Below, one piece after another: positions 1 to 8,757 of a stretch of 64,000 nucleotides of DNA (positions within the stretch are counted from its first letter, which is position 1; each line of letters starts with the position of its first letter). The notes below the pieces were generated by a model that had not been told where the DNA came from, made no database searches, and saw only the letters and a program-made list of their open reading frames with translations. The DNA is from Myxococcales bacterium (lineage in GTDB: Bacteria; Myxococcota_A; Polyangia; Haliangiales; Haliangiaceae): positions 726,441 through 790,440 of the forward strand of contig JADJGV010000002.1 of assembly GCA_016707895.1 (NCBI GenBank). The letters run 5' to 3'. Both the position numbers and the translations under genes were made by a program.

Positions 1-2231
1 ACGTCGCCCTTGCGCGCCTTGTCGCGGATGCGCTGCACCTCGTCGAGCACCGCCCGGTTGTGGGCCATGAACGCGCCCTTGGTCGTGTACTCGTGGCGCA
101 CCAGCGCGTGGACGATGAACAGCGTGCGCGCCGCGGTCGGATCGATCGGCCCGTACGGCACGTTCCGATCCTTGATGATCGGCAGGCCGTACAGCGTGAC
201 GTGCTCGCGCGCCATCACCTGCGCCTGCTTGAGCTCCCAGTGCGGGTGGCCGTAGCTCTTGCGGCACAGCGGCCCGGCGGCGCGCTCGAGCCAGGTCGGA
301 TCGATCTTGGCGACGGTGCGCGCGAACAGCTGCGACGTCTCGACCAGCTCGGCCGCCATCACCCACGGCGTCGGCTTGCGGCCCAGCCCCGACGACGGGT
401 GGATCAGGAACCGGGTCTGCCGCGCGCCGATGTAGCAGCGCGTCTCCTGGTTCCACATGCCGATCTTGCTGAGCAGGCCGGGCAGGAGCGCGCGGTGGAT
501 CTGCTCGGCCGACGCCGGCGGCGTGTCGATCGCGAAGCCCAGCTCGCGCACGGTGCGCTTGAGCTGCTCGTGGATGTCCTCCCACTCGCGCATGCGCGGG
601 AACGACAGGAAGTTGTCGCGGCACAGCCGGTACAGCTGGTTCTTGCTCGACCGGCCGCGGGCCTCCTGCCAGAACGCCCACAGCTTGAGGTAGCCGGCGA
701 AGTCGCTGCCCTCATCGCGCCACTTGGCGTGGGCGGCGTCGGCCTTCTGCTGCGCCGCCATCGGCCGCTCGCGCGGATCCTGCAGGCCCAGCGCTGCGGC
801 GATCACCAGCACCTCGGGCAGCGCGCGCTCGTCGACGCCGCCGAGGACCATCCGGCCCAGGCGCGGATCGATCGGCAGCTTGCCGAGCTGGCGGCCGATC
901 GCGGTCAGCGCGCCGCGGTCGTCGATCGCGCCCAGCTCCTCGAGCACGTGGTAGCCCTCGTCGATCGCGCGCTTGCTGGGCGGATCGAGGAACGGGAAGC
1001 TCTCGACCGCGCCCAGGTCGAGCGCCTTCATGCGCAGGATGACGCCGGCCAGGCCGACCCGCTTGATCTCGGGGTCGGTGTACGCCGGCCGCGCCAGGAA
1101 GTCGGCCTCCTCGTACAGCCGGAAGCACACGCCGTTGGCGGTGCGGCCGCAGCGGCCCTTGCGCTGGTTGGCGCTGGCCTGGGACACCTCCTCGACGAGC
1201 AGCTGGGTGACGCCGGTGCGCACGCCGTAGCGGTTGACCCGCGCGACGCCAGCGTCGACGACATAGACGATGCCGGGGATGGTCAGCGAGGTCTCGGCGA
1301 CGTTGGTCGCCAGCACGACGCGGCGCGGGCCGCCGGTCTGGAACACGCGCTGCTGCTCGGCGCCCGCCAGGCGCGCGTACAGCGGCAGGATCGCGGTGTG
1401 GGGCAGCGCGCGGTCGGTGATCGCGCCCATCGCCTCGCGGATCTCGCGCTCGCCGGGCAGGAACACCAGGATGTCGCCGCGCGGATCGAGCTCGGCGATC
1501 TCGTTGACGGTGTTGGCCACCGCGTCGATCAGGTCGGCCTCGTCGGGGCGCGGCGGCCGGTACAGCACGTCGACCGGGAAGGTGCGGCCCGACACCTCGA
1601 TCACCGGCGCGCCGTCGAAGAACTGCGCGAACCGCTCGGTGGCCAGGGTCGCCGAGCTGATGATCACCCGCAGGTCGGGGCGGCGCGGCAGCACCTGCTT
1701 GATGAAGCCGAGCAGGAAGTCGATGTTGAGGCTGCGCTCGTGGGCCTCGTCGATGATCAGCGTGTCGTAGCCGCGCAGCAGCGGGTCGCCGTGGAGCTCG
1801 GCGAGCAGGATGCCGTCGGTCATGAACTTGATGTAGGTCGACGGCCGCACGGTGTCCGAGAACCGGACCTGGTAGCCGACGACGTCGCCGGGCTCGGTGC
1901 CGAGCTCGGCCGCGACCCGGGCCGCGACGCTGGTGGCGGCGATCCGCCGCGGCTGGGTGCAGCCGATCCGGCCGTGGACGCCGCGGCCCATCGCCAGGCA
2001 CATCTTGGGCAGCTGCGTGGTCTTGCCCGAGCCGGTCTCGCCCGCGACGATGATCACCTGGTGCTGGTCGATGGCGTTGACCAGATCGATCAGCCGCGCG
2101 CTGATCGGCAGCTCGGGCGGGAACGCCACCCGCGGGCTCAGCGTGAGCCCGGCGCGCAGGCGCGGCCCGGCCGGCGCGGGCGCGGGGGCCGGCGCGGGCG
2201 GGGGAGCCGGAGGATCGGACGGCGGGGACAC
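1..2231 (-). CDS. hrpA: ATP-dependent RNA helicase HrpA (DEAH box), 5' part only
   Basis: The frame is open from a GTG at 2231 to the window edge, so about 743 N-terminal codons are present and the 3' end is missing. Translation shows Walker A GETGSGKTTQ (about residues 61-70), the DEAH box near residue 160, SAT near 193, and motif VI QRKGRCGR. The segment after the helicase core continues through RALLPGLLSKIGMWN to HNRAVLDEVQRIRDKARKGD, as expected for HrpA, not the shorter HrpB. HrpA is a 3'-5' RNA helicase; the E. coli enzyme acts on mRNA and on collided ribosomes and is about 1300 residues. A Pro/Ala-rich stretch follows the GTG, so the exact start is uncertain. It lies 29 bp downstream of a lipoprotein gene on the same strand. 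Confidence 0.93.
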   Translation of the reverse strand, partial: MSPPSDPPAPPPAPAPAPAPAGPRLRAGLTLSPRVAFPPELPISARLIDLVNAIDQHQVIIVAGETGSGKTTQLPKMCLAMGRGVHGRIGCTQPRRIAATSVAARVAAELGTEPGDVVGYQVRFSDTVRPSTYIKFMTDGILLAELHGDPLLRGYDTLIIDEAHERSLNIDFLLGFIKQVLPRRPDLRVIISSATLATERFAQFFDGAPVIEVSGRTFPVDVLYRPPRPDEADLIDAVANTVNEIAELDPRGDILVFLPGEREIREAMGAITDRALPHTAILPLYARLAGAEQQRVFQTGGPRRVVLATNVAETSLTIPGIVYVVDAGVARVNRYGVRTGVTQLLVEEVSQASANQRKGRCGRTANGVCFRLYEEADFLARPAYTDPEIKRVGLAGVILRMKALDLGAVESFPFLDPPSKRAIDEGYHVLEELGAIDDRGALTAIGRQLGKLPIDPRLGRMVLGGVDERALPEVLVIAAALGLQDPRERPMAAQQKADAAHAKWRDEGSDFAGYLKLWAFWQEARGRSSKNQLYRLCRDNFLSFPRMREWEDIHEQLKRTVRELGFAIDTPPASAEQIHRALLPGLLSKIGMWNQETRCYIGARQTRFLIHPSSGLGRKPTPWVMAAELVETSQLFARTVAKIDPTWLERAAGPLCRKSYGHPHWELKQAQVMAREHVTLYGLPIIKDRNVPYGPIDPTAARTLFIVHALVRHEYTTKGAFMAHNRAVLDEVQRIRDKARKGD

Positions 2232-2260
2232 GGCGGCCCCGGGGAGTACCACCCCCGCGG

Positions 2261-3106
2261 TCAGCGCGTGAAGTAGATCGGCCGCTGGCTGCCGACCACG
2301 AACTCGATGACGCCGGCGGGCGCGAGCACGCTCTTGCGCGTGAAGCGGGTGATGGTGGAGGTGTGCGACTCGAGGCCGCTCGACGCGTGGGGCAGGGCGG
2401 TGACCAGGGCGCCGGGGATGGTCAGCGCGCCGTCGTCGGCGGTCTCGCACAGCAGCATCGCCTCCCAGGGCGCGCCGTGCCAGCCGACCAGCAGCGCGAG
2501 CTGCACGCGGCCGCTGCCGGCGGCGGCCCAGGTGACCTCGGCGGGCTGGCCGTCGGTCAGGGTGAGCGTCTGCGTGGTCCCGGTCAGATCGGCGACGCCG
2601 GTGAGCGCGACGTCGAAGCCGCCGATGGCGGCGCCCGGCGCGGTGATCGCGATCGGATCGCCGGCGTCGAACAGATCGGCGGTGCCGGGGGCGGGCGTGG
2701 GCTCGTAGCCGAAGCCGCCGCGGACGAACGCCAGCGGCTGCTTGAGCCCGGTGACGGTGATGGTGCCGACGTCCACCGCCTGAGCCCACGGCCGGCACAC
2801 GCCCGGCGCCTCGCACACGCCGTCGCACGCCGGCTGGCACAGCGCCGGCGCCGGGCGGCGGTACACCGCGCAGTCGCCGTCGGCGGCGATCGCGGCTGGC
2901 AGCGGGCGCTCGGGGCCGTCGGCGACCGCCGCGAACACCGACAGGAACGCGCCGCCCTCGATGACGTTCACGTAGCCGACCCGGTCGACGTGGTAGTCGT
3001 CGCTGCCGGCGTCGAGCGTGGGGCCGGCGTCGGGGTTGGCCGGGTCGGCGCCGCCGCAGGCCGCGAGCAGCGCGGCGGTCGCGTTGATGATCAGCAGGCG
3101 GCGCAT
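2261..3106 (-). CDS. putative lipoprotein, unknown function
   Basis: The 281-residue product starts MRRLLIINATAALLAACGG, a short lipoprotein signal peptide with lipobox LAAC, followed by an Asp/Pro/Ala-rich spacer (NPDAGPTLDAGSDD). A Cys cluster near residues 80-100 (CQPACDGVCEAPGVC) suggests a disulfide-rich loop, and the rest looks like beta-rich secreted sequence. I recognise no family. The start was chosen because it gives the signal peptide; the frame stays open far upstream without coding character. It lies just upstream of hrpA on the same strand and is divergent from another lipoprotein gene at 3281, so the 174-bp gap between them probably holds both promoters. Confidence 0.75.
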   Translation of the reverse strand: MRRLLIINATAALLAACGGADPANPDAGPTLDAGSDDYHVDRVGYVNVIEGGAFLSVFAAVADGPERPLPAAIAADGDCAVYRRPAPALCQPACDGVCEAPGVCRPWAQAVDVGTITVTGLKQPLAFVRGGFGYEPTPAPGTADLFDAGDPIAITAPGAAIGGFDVALTGVADLTGTTQTLTLTDGQPAEVTWAAAGSGRVQLALLVGWHGAPWEAMLLCETADDGALTIPGALVTALPHASSGLESHTSTITRFTRKSVLAPAGVIEFVVGSQRPIYFTR

Positions 3107-3280
3107 CGTCGGTGCATGAAGCATGGCGCGTGCCACCGCGCGGGGACGGGCGGCGCGGTGCATCCCGGGGCGCGCCTCAGAATTTCGTCGATCGTCGACG
3201 CGGCCGGCTCGAGAATGCGGCGCGGCGCGCGCGATCTCGTGCGCTTGCGCGTGGCGCAGCGCTTGCTGTGGGGCGCGGGC

Positions 3281-4738
3281 ATGAGTCGACGACTGTGCGC
3301 GCTTGCGCTGGTGGTGTTCGCCGCGTGCGGCGGATCGGATGCGGAGCCTGCGCCCGATGCGGCGACCGGGTTGTGCGCCGGCCGCCCGTGCCTGACCGCG
3401 ATCGACGACGCGGCCGACTGGGCGGCGGTGAGCGGCCCCCACGCCGAGCCCGAGCGCTGCGACTTCCTCGAGGACGCCAAGTTCATCGCCCCGGCCAGCG
3501 CCGCGGCCGAGCTGCAGGAGGTGGTGTTCCAGGACGTGAAGGCCCACCGCCTGCACCTCGACTTCATGACCCAGGTGCTGCCCGAGTTCTTCGGCGGGCT
3601 GACCCCGCAGCAGTACCAGCAGGTGGTGCTGCGCCGCGCTGGGCGCCAGTACTGGGCCGGCGCGCTGTTCCGGCTGGTCGACGAGCGCGGCGCCACCACC
3701 GGCTACGGCTTCGACGTGGCGGTCGATCCCGCGTGGGAAGAGCAGCTCACCGAGGCCGAGGTGGCCAGCGTGCAGGCGCTGCTGGTCGCGCGCTTCCACC
3801 TGCCGCTGGTGTACGCGCCGACGTCGGACGACGCGATCTACCACGCGCGGATGTTCACCGGCCTGGTCGCGCACTTCCCGCGCGCGTGCCAGTACGTGCC
3901 GTGCGCGACCGCGGGCATGGACTGCGTCCAGGTGCCGACCGCGACCACCATATGCGGCCACTTCATGGAGGGGCGCAGCGCGGCGGTCGAGCTCGCGCGC
4001 AAGGCCCGGGTTGCGGTCGCCGCGCGCACGATCGATCTGCCGCGCGACCCGGGCAGCTACACCGTGCCCGCGCTGTTCGGCGCCGGCGAGCTGGGGCCCG
4101 CGCGCGCGCCGATCGCGCCGGCGGCGGCGACCGCGACCTACGAGGTCGTCGTCCAGCCGTGGTCCGTGCAGCACATCTACACGCAGCGCTACACGTCCCC
4201 GACCGGGCCGATCGAGCTGCGCTGGGAGGTGCCGCTGCCCGAGGACGGCGGCGGATTCTTGTTCGCCGAGCCGTACCTCAGCGACCACTTCGGCGCGATG
4301 CTCGGCGACCCGGCGGCCACCACGCTGGACGTGCTGAGCGACCTCGGCTCGTGCACCAGCGAGTCGCTCGAGCGCTGGCGCGCGGGCGGCGCGCTGGCCG
4401 ACGGCGGCAGCTTCCAGATCGACTTCCGCTACCAGCCGCCGTTCGCCGGCTCGGGGCCGCTGTTCCCGACCCGCGCCGAGGTCACGCTCGGCGGCGAGAC
4501 CGCGGTGGTCGACGACTACTTCCGGCTGGTCTACGCCGGCGAACACCACAACTGGAACAACCAGTACTGGGTGCTGTTCGCCACGCCGATCACCTACCGC
4601 GGTCACGCGGTCCACGGGCTGTGGCTCGACGAGGCGCCGACCACGTCCGAGCTCGACGGCGCGTACACCCTCGACGCCGCCCACCAGCCGCTCGACACGC
4701 TCGCGATCACCAGCTACGTCGTCGAGCGCGCGCCGTAG
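3281..4738 (+). CDS. putative lipoprotein, unknown function
   Basis: The 485-residue product begins MSRRLCALALVVFAACGGSD, a lipoprotein signal with lipobox FAAC, then a short acidic/Ala spacer (PAPDAATG). The mature protein is acidic and rich in Tyr, Trp and Phe. It carries a conserved-looking Cys pair (CQYVPCATAGMDC) about mid-protein and a C-terminal half that looks like a beta-sandwich (YEVVVQPWSVQHIYTQRYTS, then HHNWNNQYWVLF). No catalytic motif is recognisable and I cannot name a family. The start is the only ATG that yields the signal peptide. It is probably anchored in the cell envelope facing the periplasm or exterior. Confidence 0.75.
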   Translation: MSRRLCALALVVFAACGGSDAEPAPDAATGLCAGRPCLTAIDDAADWAAVSGPHAEPERCDFLEDAKFIAPASAAAELQEVVFQDVKAHRLHLDFMTQVLPEFFGGLTPQQYQQVVLRRAGRQYWAGALFRLVDERGATTGYGFDVAVDPAWEEQLTEAEVASVQALLVARFHLPLVYAPTSDDAIYHARMFTGLVAHFPRACQYVPCATAGMDCVQVPTATTICGHFMEGRSAAVELARKARVAVAARTIDLPRDPGSYTVPALFGAGELGPARAPIAPAAATATYEVVVQPWSVQHIYTQRYTSPTGPIELRWEVPLPEDGGGFLFAEPYLSDHFGAMLGDPAATTLDVLSDLGSCTSESLERWRAGGALADGGSFQIDFRYQPPFAGSGPLFPTRAEVTLGGETAVVDDYFRLVYAGEHHNWNNQYWVLFATPITYRGHAVHGLWLDEAPTTSELDGAYTLDAAHQPLDTLAITSYVVERAP

Positions 4739-4826
4739 CGGCCGGCCGCCGCGGCGGGCGCCAAAGACGAAGTAAGAATGGGGTCGAGGACGGGCGGCTA
4801 GGGTGCGCGGCGAAAGGTCGTGACCC

Positions 4827-6356
4827 ATGCGCGAGGCCGCACCCCGACGCGTCAGCGTGAGCCTGGTCGTCATCGTCGCCGCGGCGCTGTCGCTGGTGTG
4901 CGCCTGCGGCCCGCAGCCGCCGCCGACCACCGAGGACGGCCGCGCCGATGCGGTCAACACCAGCCCGCTCGACGGGGCTGACGGCACCGACGGCGCGGTG
5001 CGGGACGGCGCCGGATCGGACGGCGCGCTGGTCGACGCGCCCGGCTCGGCGGCCGACGCGTCGACCGCCGAGTGCGTCGGCGACGGCGACTGCGGCGCGG
5101 GGCGCGGCTGCCTGGCCGGGATCTGCCGCGATCGCTGCACGCTCGGCGTCTGGTGCGGCACCTCCACCACCGGCGAGCACTGCGAGGCGGGGCTGTGCGT
5201 CGAGTGCCAGGCGCAGGACGACTGCGCCGGTACGCGCTACGAATGCAGCCCGACGGCGCGGGTCTGCGAGGAGACGACCTTCGATCCCACCCTCACCAAG
5301 ATCGGCGTCTTCTATCACACGTGGCATTGCCCGGCGGCCGACCAGGTCCACGACCTCACCCAGATCCTGGCCGGCAACGCGCCCTACGGCCCCTACAACT
5401 CGTCGCACTGGTGGGGTCGCCCGGCCGAGGGCTACTACTGCCTGAGCCGCAACGACGCGCTGCTCGCGCGCCACGCGACCCAGCTGCGCGACATGGGCGT
5501 CGACTTCGTCTTCGTCGACGTGACCAACCACGCCTACAACAGCAACGCGCTGAACGACCGCCCGGTCGAGATGATCATCCAGCCGTTCACGCGGATGGTC
5601 GCGGTGTGGAGCGGCGTCCCCGGCGCGCCGCGGATCGTGCCGTGGGTCCCGGTGGTGCGGGCCGACGCCACGCGTCCCCGCGACAAGCACATGGTCTACA
5701 CGTTGCTCGATCTGCTGAACGCGCACCCCGGCCTGCAGTTCGTCTACGACGGCAAGCCGCTGATCCTGGTGACCGAGAACGACAGCTACCCGGTCGACGT
5801 CGCGCGCTGGAACGAGCTGTCGGCGAACTACACGCTGCGCAAGATGTGGGCGAACGCCCCGAGCGACCTGACCAAGTGGAGCTACATGGAGCGGTGCCAG
5901 GAGTCGCCGCTCAACGCCGCCGCGTGTCGCCAGCGCCTGGCCTTCAAGAACGGCGCGATCGAGCAGCTGCCGATCGCGACCGCGTACCAGGCCGACTACA
6001 TGAGCCACCCGGCCTCGGCGACGCCGAAGCACCAGGGCAAGACGCTCCGCAAGCAGTTCCAGACGCTGTTCGACAACCCGACGGCCCGCATCGCGACGAT
6101 CACCGGCTGGAACGAGTGGAACGTCGGGCGGCTGCAGTGCGACCACGCGCCGCTGTGCGTGTGCTCGCACCCCGAGGACGTCAACGGCTGCTTCCTCGAT
6201 CAATACAACATCGAATACAACCGCGACCTCGAGCCGGCGGCCAACGCCATGGGCGACTACTACTACCGGCTGGCGAAGGGCTGCATCGCGCTGTTCCGCA
6301 GCGGCGCGCGCTGCGACGCCGCCCACGCCAACGACATCTGCTGCAAGAACTACTGA
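4827..6356 (+). CDS. lipoprotein with a GH99-like (endo-mannanase-type) domain
   Basis: This 509-residue protein has a lipoprotein signal (lipobox VCAC), an Asp/Ala/Gly-rich linker to about residue 85, a Cys-rich module (CVGDGDCGAGRGCLAGICRDRC and onward) to about 150, then a catalytic-like domain starting KIGVFYHTWHC. That start, HWWGRPAEGYYCLSRN, the alternating strands (MGVDFVFVDVTN) and ITGWNEWNVGRL near the C-terminus resemble the (beta/alpha)8 barrel of GH99 and related WbsX-type proteins, which cleave alpha-mannosides. ATG 4827 supplies the signal. It is probably a surface-exposed enzyme acting on external polysaccharide. Substrate and activity are inferred from fold resemblance only. 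Confidence 0.72.
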   Translation: MREAAPRRVSVSLVVIVAAALSLVCACGPQPPPTTEDGRADAVNTSPLDGADGTDGAVRDGAGSDGALVDAPGSAADASTAECVGDGDCGAGRGCLAGICRDRCTLGVWCGTSTTGEHCEAGLCVECQAQDDCAGTRYECSPTARVCEETTFDPTLTKIGVFYHTWHCPAADQVHDLTQILAGNAPYGPYNSSHWWGRPAEGYYCLSRNDALLARHATQLRDMGVDFVFVDVTNHAYNSNALNDRPVEMIIQPFTRMVAVWSGVPGAPRIVPWVPVVRADATRPRDKHMVYTLLDLLNAHPGLQFVYDGKPLILVTENDSYPVDVARWNELSANYTLRKMWANAPSDLTKWSYMERCQESPLNAAACRQRLAFKNGAIEQLPIATAYQADYMSHPASATPKHQGKTLRKQFQTLFDNPTARIATITGWNEWNVGRLQCDHAPLCVCSHPEDVNGCFLDQYNIEYNRDLEPAANAMGDYYYRLAKGCIALFRSGARCDAAHANDICCKNY

Positions 6357-6372
6357 GCGGCGCGGGCCGCGC

Positions 6373-6711
6373 TCACGTCGCCGCGAATGACCAGGTGCGC
6401 GCGATCTGGTCGCCGACGACCTGGTAGACCACCACGACCTCGAACGGCGCGGGCCGCACGCCGTGGATGCGCTCGTGATCGATCACGGTCGCGCCCAGCA
6501 CGCTGCGGTGGAGCAGGTCGGCGTGCAGGCCGTCATGGACGAAGCGCTCGCGGGCGTAGAAGTCGCGCAGCGCGGCGCGGCCGACCAGCGCCGGCGCCGC
6601 GGCCGGCGGGCGGTACAGCTCGACGCCGTCGGCGTACTGCGCGACGAACGCGTCGAGATCGCGGGCGTTGTAGGCCTCGAGCTGGCGCTGCACCACGGCT
6701 TCGGCGGACAT
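6373..6711 (-). CDS. SnoaL/NTF2-like domain protein
   Basis: This 112-residue protein begins MSAEAVVQRQLEAYNARDLDAF and contains YADGVELYRPPAA, FYARERF and a terminal VVYQVVGDQIARTW. That pattern is typical of the small NTF2-like alpha+beta cone called SnoaL-like, in which the 'YNARDLDAF' helix is characteristic. Members serve as small-molecule isomerases, hydrolases or ligand carriers, so the specific role here is unknown. The frame is open upstream of 6711, but that sequence is antisense-like low-complexity Arg-rich peptide, so the ATG at 6711 is preferred. It is convergent with the GH99-like gene. Confidence 0.8.
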   Translation of the reverse strand: MSAEAVVQRQLEAYNARDLDAFVAQYADGVELYRPPAAAPALVGRAALRDFYARERFVHDGLHADLLHRSVLGATVIDHERIHGVRPAPFEVVVVYQVVGDQIARTWSFAAT

Positions 6712-6740
6712 CGCGGCAGCGTACCGCGAGGCGTCGCCGA

Positions 6741-7016
6741 TCAGCGCAGCGCCGCCAGGCCGAGCCCGACCGCGACGACGCCGGCGGTGATCGCCAGGAG
6801 CCACAGCGTCAGGTGCAGCCACGGGCGGCGCAGGCTCGCGCCGGCGCGGGCGCAGGTCAGGCACAGCGCGAAGGTGGCGGCGCCGCCGCTGGTCAGCTCG
6901 CAGCAGTCGGCGCACACCGAGCGGCGGCAGCGCGCGCACGGCCCCGACGCGGGGCGGCCGCACAGCGCGCAGCGGGTGACCGGCCCGCCGCCGTCGATCA
7001 GCAGGCCGCCGCTCAC
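6741..7016 (-). CDS. small zinc-ribbon/B-box-like membrane protein
   Basis: The 91-residue product starts at a GTG that overlaps the TGA of the upstream macrodomain gene (GTGA), which fixes the start and implies translational coupling. Residues 15-55 hold paired cysteines (CALCGRPASGPCARCRRSVCADCC, then CLTC), an arrangement able to bind two zinc ions as in B-box or zinc-ribbon modules. After a short basic stretch there is one C-terminal transmembrane helix (LTLWLLAITAGVVAVGLGLAAL). It may be a membrane-tethered adaptor; function is unknown. Confidence 0.7.
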   Translation of the reverse strand: MSGGLLIDGGGPVTRCALCGRPASGPCARCRRSVCADCCELTSGGAATFALCLTCARAGASLRRPWLHLTLWLLAITAGVVAVGLGLAALR

Positions 7017-7534
7017 GACGAGCCGGCCGCCGCGTCGACCGCGTCCTGCAGGGTGCGCGTGGCCTCGGCGTCGAAGCCGACCAGGATCACCCGCGCCGGC
7101 AGCGCGTGGTCGGCCAGCTCGGCGGTGATCGTCGCGACCGCGACCTGGGCGGCGCGCGTGGGCGGATAGCCGTAGATGCCGGTCGAGATCGCCGGGAACG
7201 CGACCACCTCGAAGCCGTGGTCGCGCGCGATCGCCAGCGACCGCCGGTAGCACGAGGCCAGGAGCTCGCGCTCGTTCATCCCGCCGCCGTTCCACTTGGG
7301 CCCGACGGTGTGGATGACGTGGCGCGCCGGCAGGCGGTGGCCGCGGGTCAGCTTGGCGTCGCCGACCTTGCAGCCGCCGAGCAACCGGCACTCGTGCAAG
7401 AGGTCGGGACCGGCCGCGCGGTGGATCGCGCCGTCGACCCCGCCGCCGCCGAGCAGGCTCGAGTTGGCCGCGTTGACGATCGCGTCGACCGCCAGCGTGG
7501 TGATGTTGCCCTGGAGCACCTCGATGCGCGTCAC
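7013..7534 (-). CDS. macrodomain protein (O-acetyl-ADP-ribose deacetylase type)
   Basis: The 173-residue product starts TRIEVLQGNITTLAVDAIVNAANSSLLGGGGVDGAIHRAAG when GTG 7534 is used; another in-frame GTG at 7561 would add nine residues. The NAANSSLLGGGGVDGAIH stretch and FPAISTGIYGYP are the two ADP-ribose-binding signatures of the MacroD/YmdB class, which hydrolyse O-acetyl-ADP-ribose or remove mono-ADP-ribose from targets. The Asn in NAAN and the GGVDGAI loop are intact, so it should be active. It overlaps the zinc-ribbon membrane gene downstream by four bases, suggesting a two-gene unit. Confidence 0.93.
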   Translation of the reverse strand: MTRIEVLQGNITTLAVDAIVNAANSSLLGGGGVDGAIHRAAGPDLLHECRLLGGCKVGDAKLTRGHRLPARHVIHTVGPKWNGGGMNERELLASCYRRSLAIARDHGFEVVAFPAISTGIYGYPPTRAAQVAVATITAELADHALPARVILVGFDAEATRTLQDAVDAAAGSS

Positions 7535-7614
7535 GGCGGCAGGGTAGCGCGGACGGCGCACGAATCGACCCGCGGCCGTGACCCGATCGGCCGCGCCCTG
7601 CTCTCCATTCCACC

Positions 7615-8754
7615 ATGACCCGCATCGCCGTCGCCGCCGCCCTCGCTGCCCTGGTCGCCTGCGCCGATGACCCGACCGGTGGCGACCCGGGCGATCCCGA
7701 CGGCGGCGGCGGCCAGCCCGACGCGCCCGGCGGTGGCGACGGGGACGGCGGCCCCGGCCCGGCGCCCAGCGGCCTGGTGTTCGGGCCGTACAAGGACACC
7801 AGCATCCACATGAACTGGAACACCAACGTCATCTCGACGCAGGTGTCGGGGCCGATGATGCCGCTGGCCGCCGAGCTGGCCGCCAACGGCGGCAAGACGG
7901 TGACACTTTCGTTCGCCACCGGCGAGTGCGGCAACGAGAGCTGGGGCGGCATCCCGGGCGCGGCCATGGCTACCGCCAACGTCGCCGGGTTGACCGCCGC
8001 CGGCGTCGACTACCTGCTGGCCACCGGCGGCGCCGCGGGCTCGTTCACCTGCGGCAGCGACGCCGGCTTCATGACGTTCATCGATCGCTGGATGTCGCCG
8101 CACCTGGTCGGCATCGACTTCGACATCGAGGCCGGGCAGTCGCAGGCGGTGATCGCCGAGCTGATGCGTCGCGCCGGCGCCGCCCACGCGCGCTACCCGA
8201 ACCTGCGCATGAGCCTGACGCTGGCGACCCTGGCCAACAACGACGGCGCGACCACCGCGCACTCGCTGGGCGCCGCCGCGCCGAGCAGCTTCAACGTCTA
8301 CGGCGACTGGACGATGGCCGCGGTGAAGGCCGAGCTGGGCTGGGACGGCACCGAGGCCGACTGGCCGAGCTACCTGACGGTCAACCTGATGACGATGGAC
8401 TACGGCGCGCCCGGGTCGGGCGTGTGCGTCGTGCGCGGCGGCAGCTGCGACATGGGCCAGTCGGCGCTGCAGGCCGCGTACAACCTGCACGACCACTGGC
8501 GCGTGCCGTGGGGCGCGATCGAGCTGACGCCGATGATCGGTGGCAACGACGTGCAGGGCGAGACCTTCACGCTGGCCGACGCCGACACCGTCGCGGCGTT
8601 CGCGATCGAGCGCGGCCTGGCCGGCGTGCACTACTGGTCGTACGACCGCGACGTCGACTGCCCGCCCGGCGCGGCGTCGCCGATCTGCAACTCGATGGGC
8701 GGCGCCGGGGCCCACGGCTTCCTGCAGCGGTTCCGCGGCGCGGGGATGCCCTGA
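7615..8754 (+). CDS. lipoprotein with GH18 chitinase-like domain
   Basis: This 379-residue protein has a lipobox signal (MTRIAVAAALAALVACADD), a Gly/Asp/Pro linker to about residue 55, and a barrel domain. HLVGIDFDIEAGQ carries the GH18 DxDxE catalytic signature (acid/base Glu in DIE), and VTLSFATGECGN matches the preceding S-x-G strand. NLMTMDYGAPGSG fits the conserved M-x-Y-D strand, and HYWSYDRDVDC fits the terminal W strand. GH18 enzymes hydrolyse chitin or related beta-1,4-GlcNAc polymers by substrate-assisted catalysis. Its spacing resembles actinobacterial-type GH18 chitinases. It probably acts at the cell surface on chitin or peptidoglycan-like glycans. Confidence 0.85.
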   Translation: MTRIAVAAALAALVACADDPTGGDPGDPDGGGGQPDAPGGGDGDGGPGPAPSGLVFGPYKDTSIHMNWNTNVISTQVSGPMMPLAAELAANGGKTVTLSFATGECGNESWGGIPGAAMATANVAGLTAAGVDYLLATGGAAGSFTCGSDAGFMTFIDRWMSPHLVGIDFDIEAGQSQAVIAELMRRAGAAHARYPNLRMSLTLATLANNDGATTAHSLGAAAPSSFNVYGDWTMAAVKAELGWDGTEADWPSYLTVNLMTMDYGAPGSGVCVVRGGSCDMGQSALQAAYNLHDHWRVPWGAIELTPMIGGNDVQGETFTLADADTVAAFAIERGLAGVHYWSYDRDVDCPPGAASPICNSMGGAGAHGFLQRFRGAGMP

Positions 8755-8757
8755 GCG

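Noticed and set aside
60..2276. Long plus-strand open frame of 738 codons
   Set aside because: It is antisense to the HrpA helicase, is Arg/Ala/Val-rich and has no family pattern; long antisense frames are expected at this GC content.
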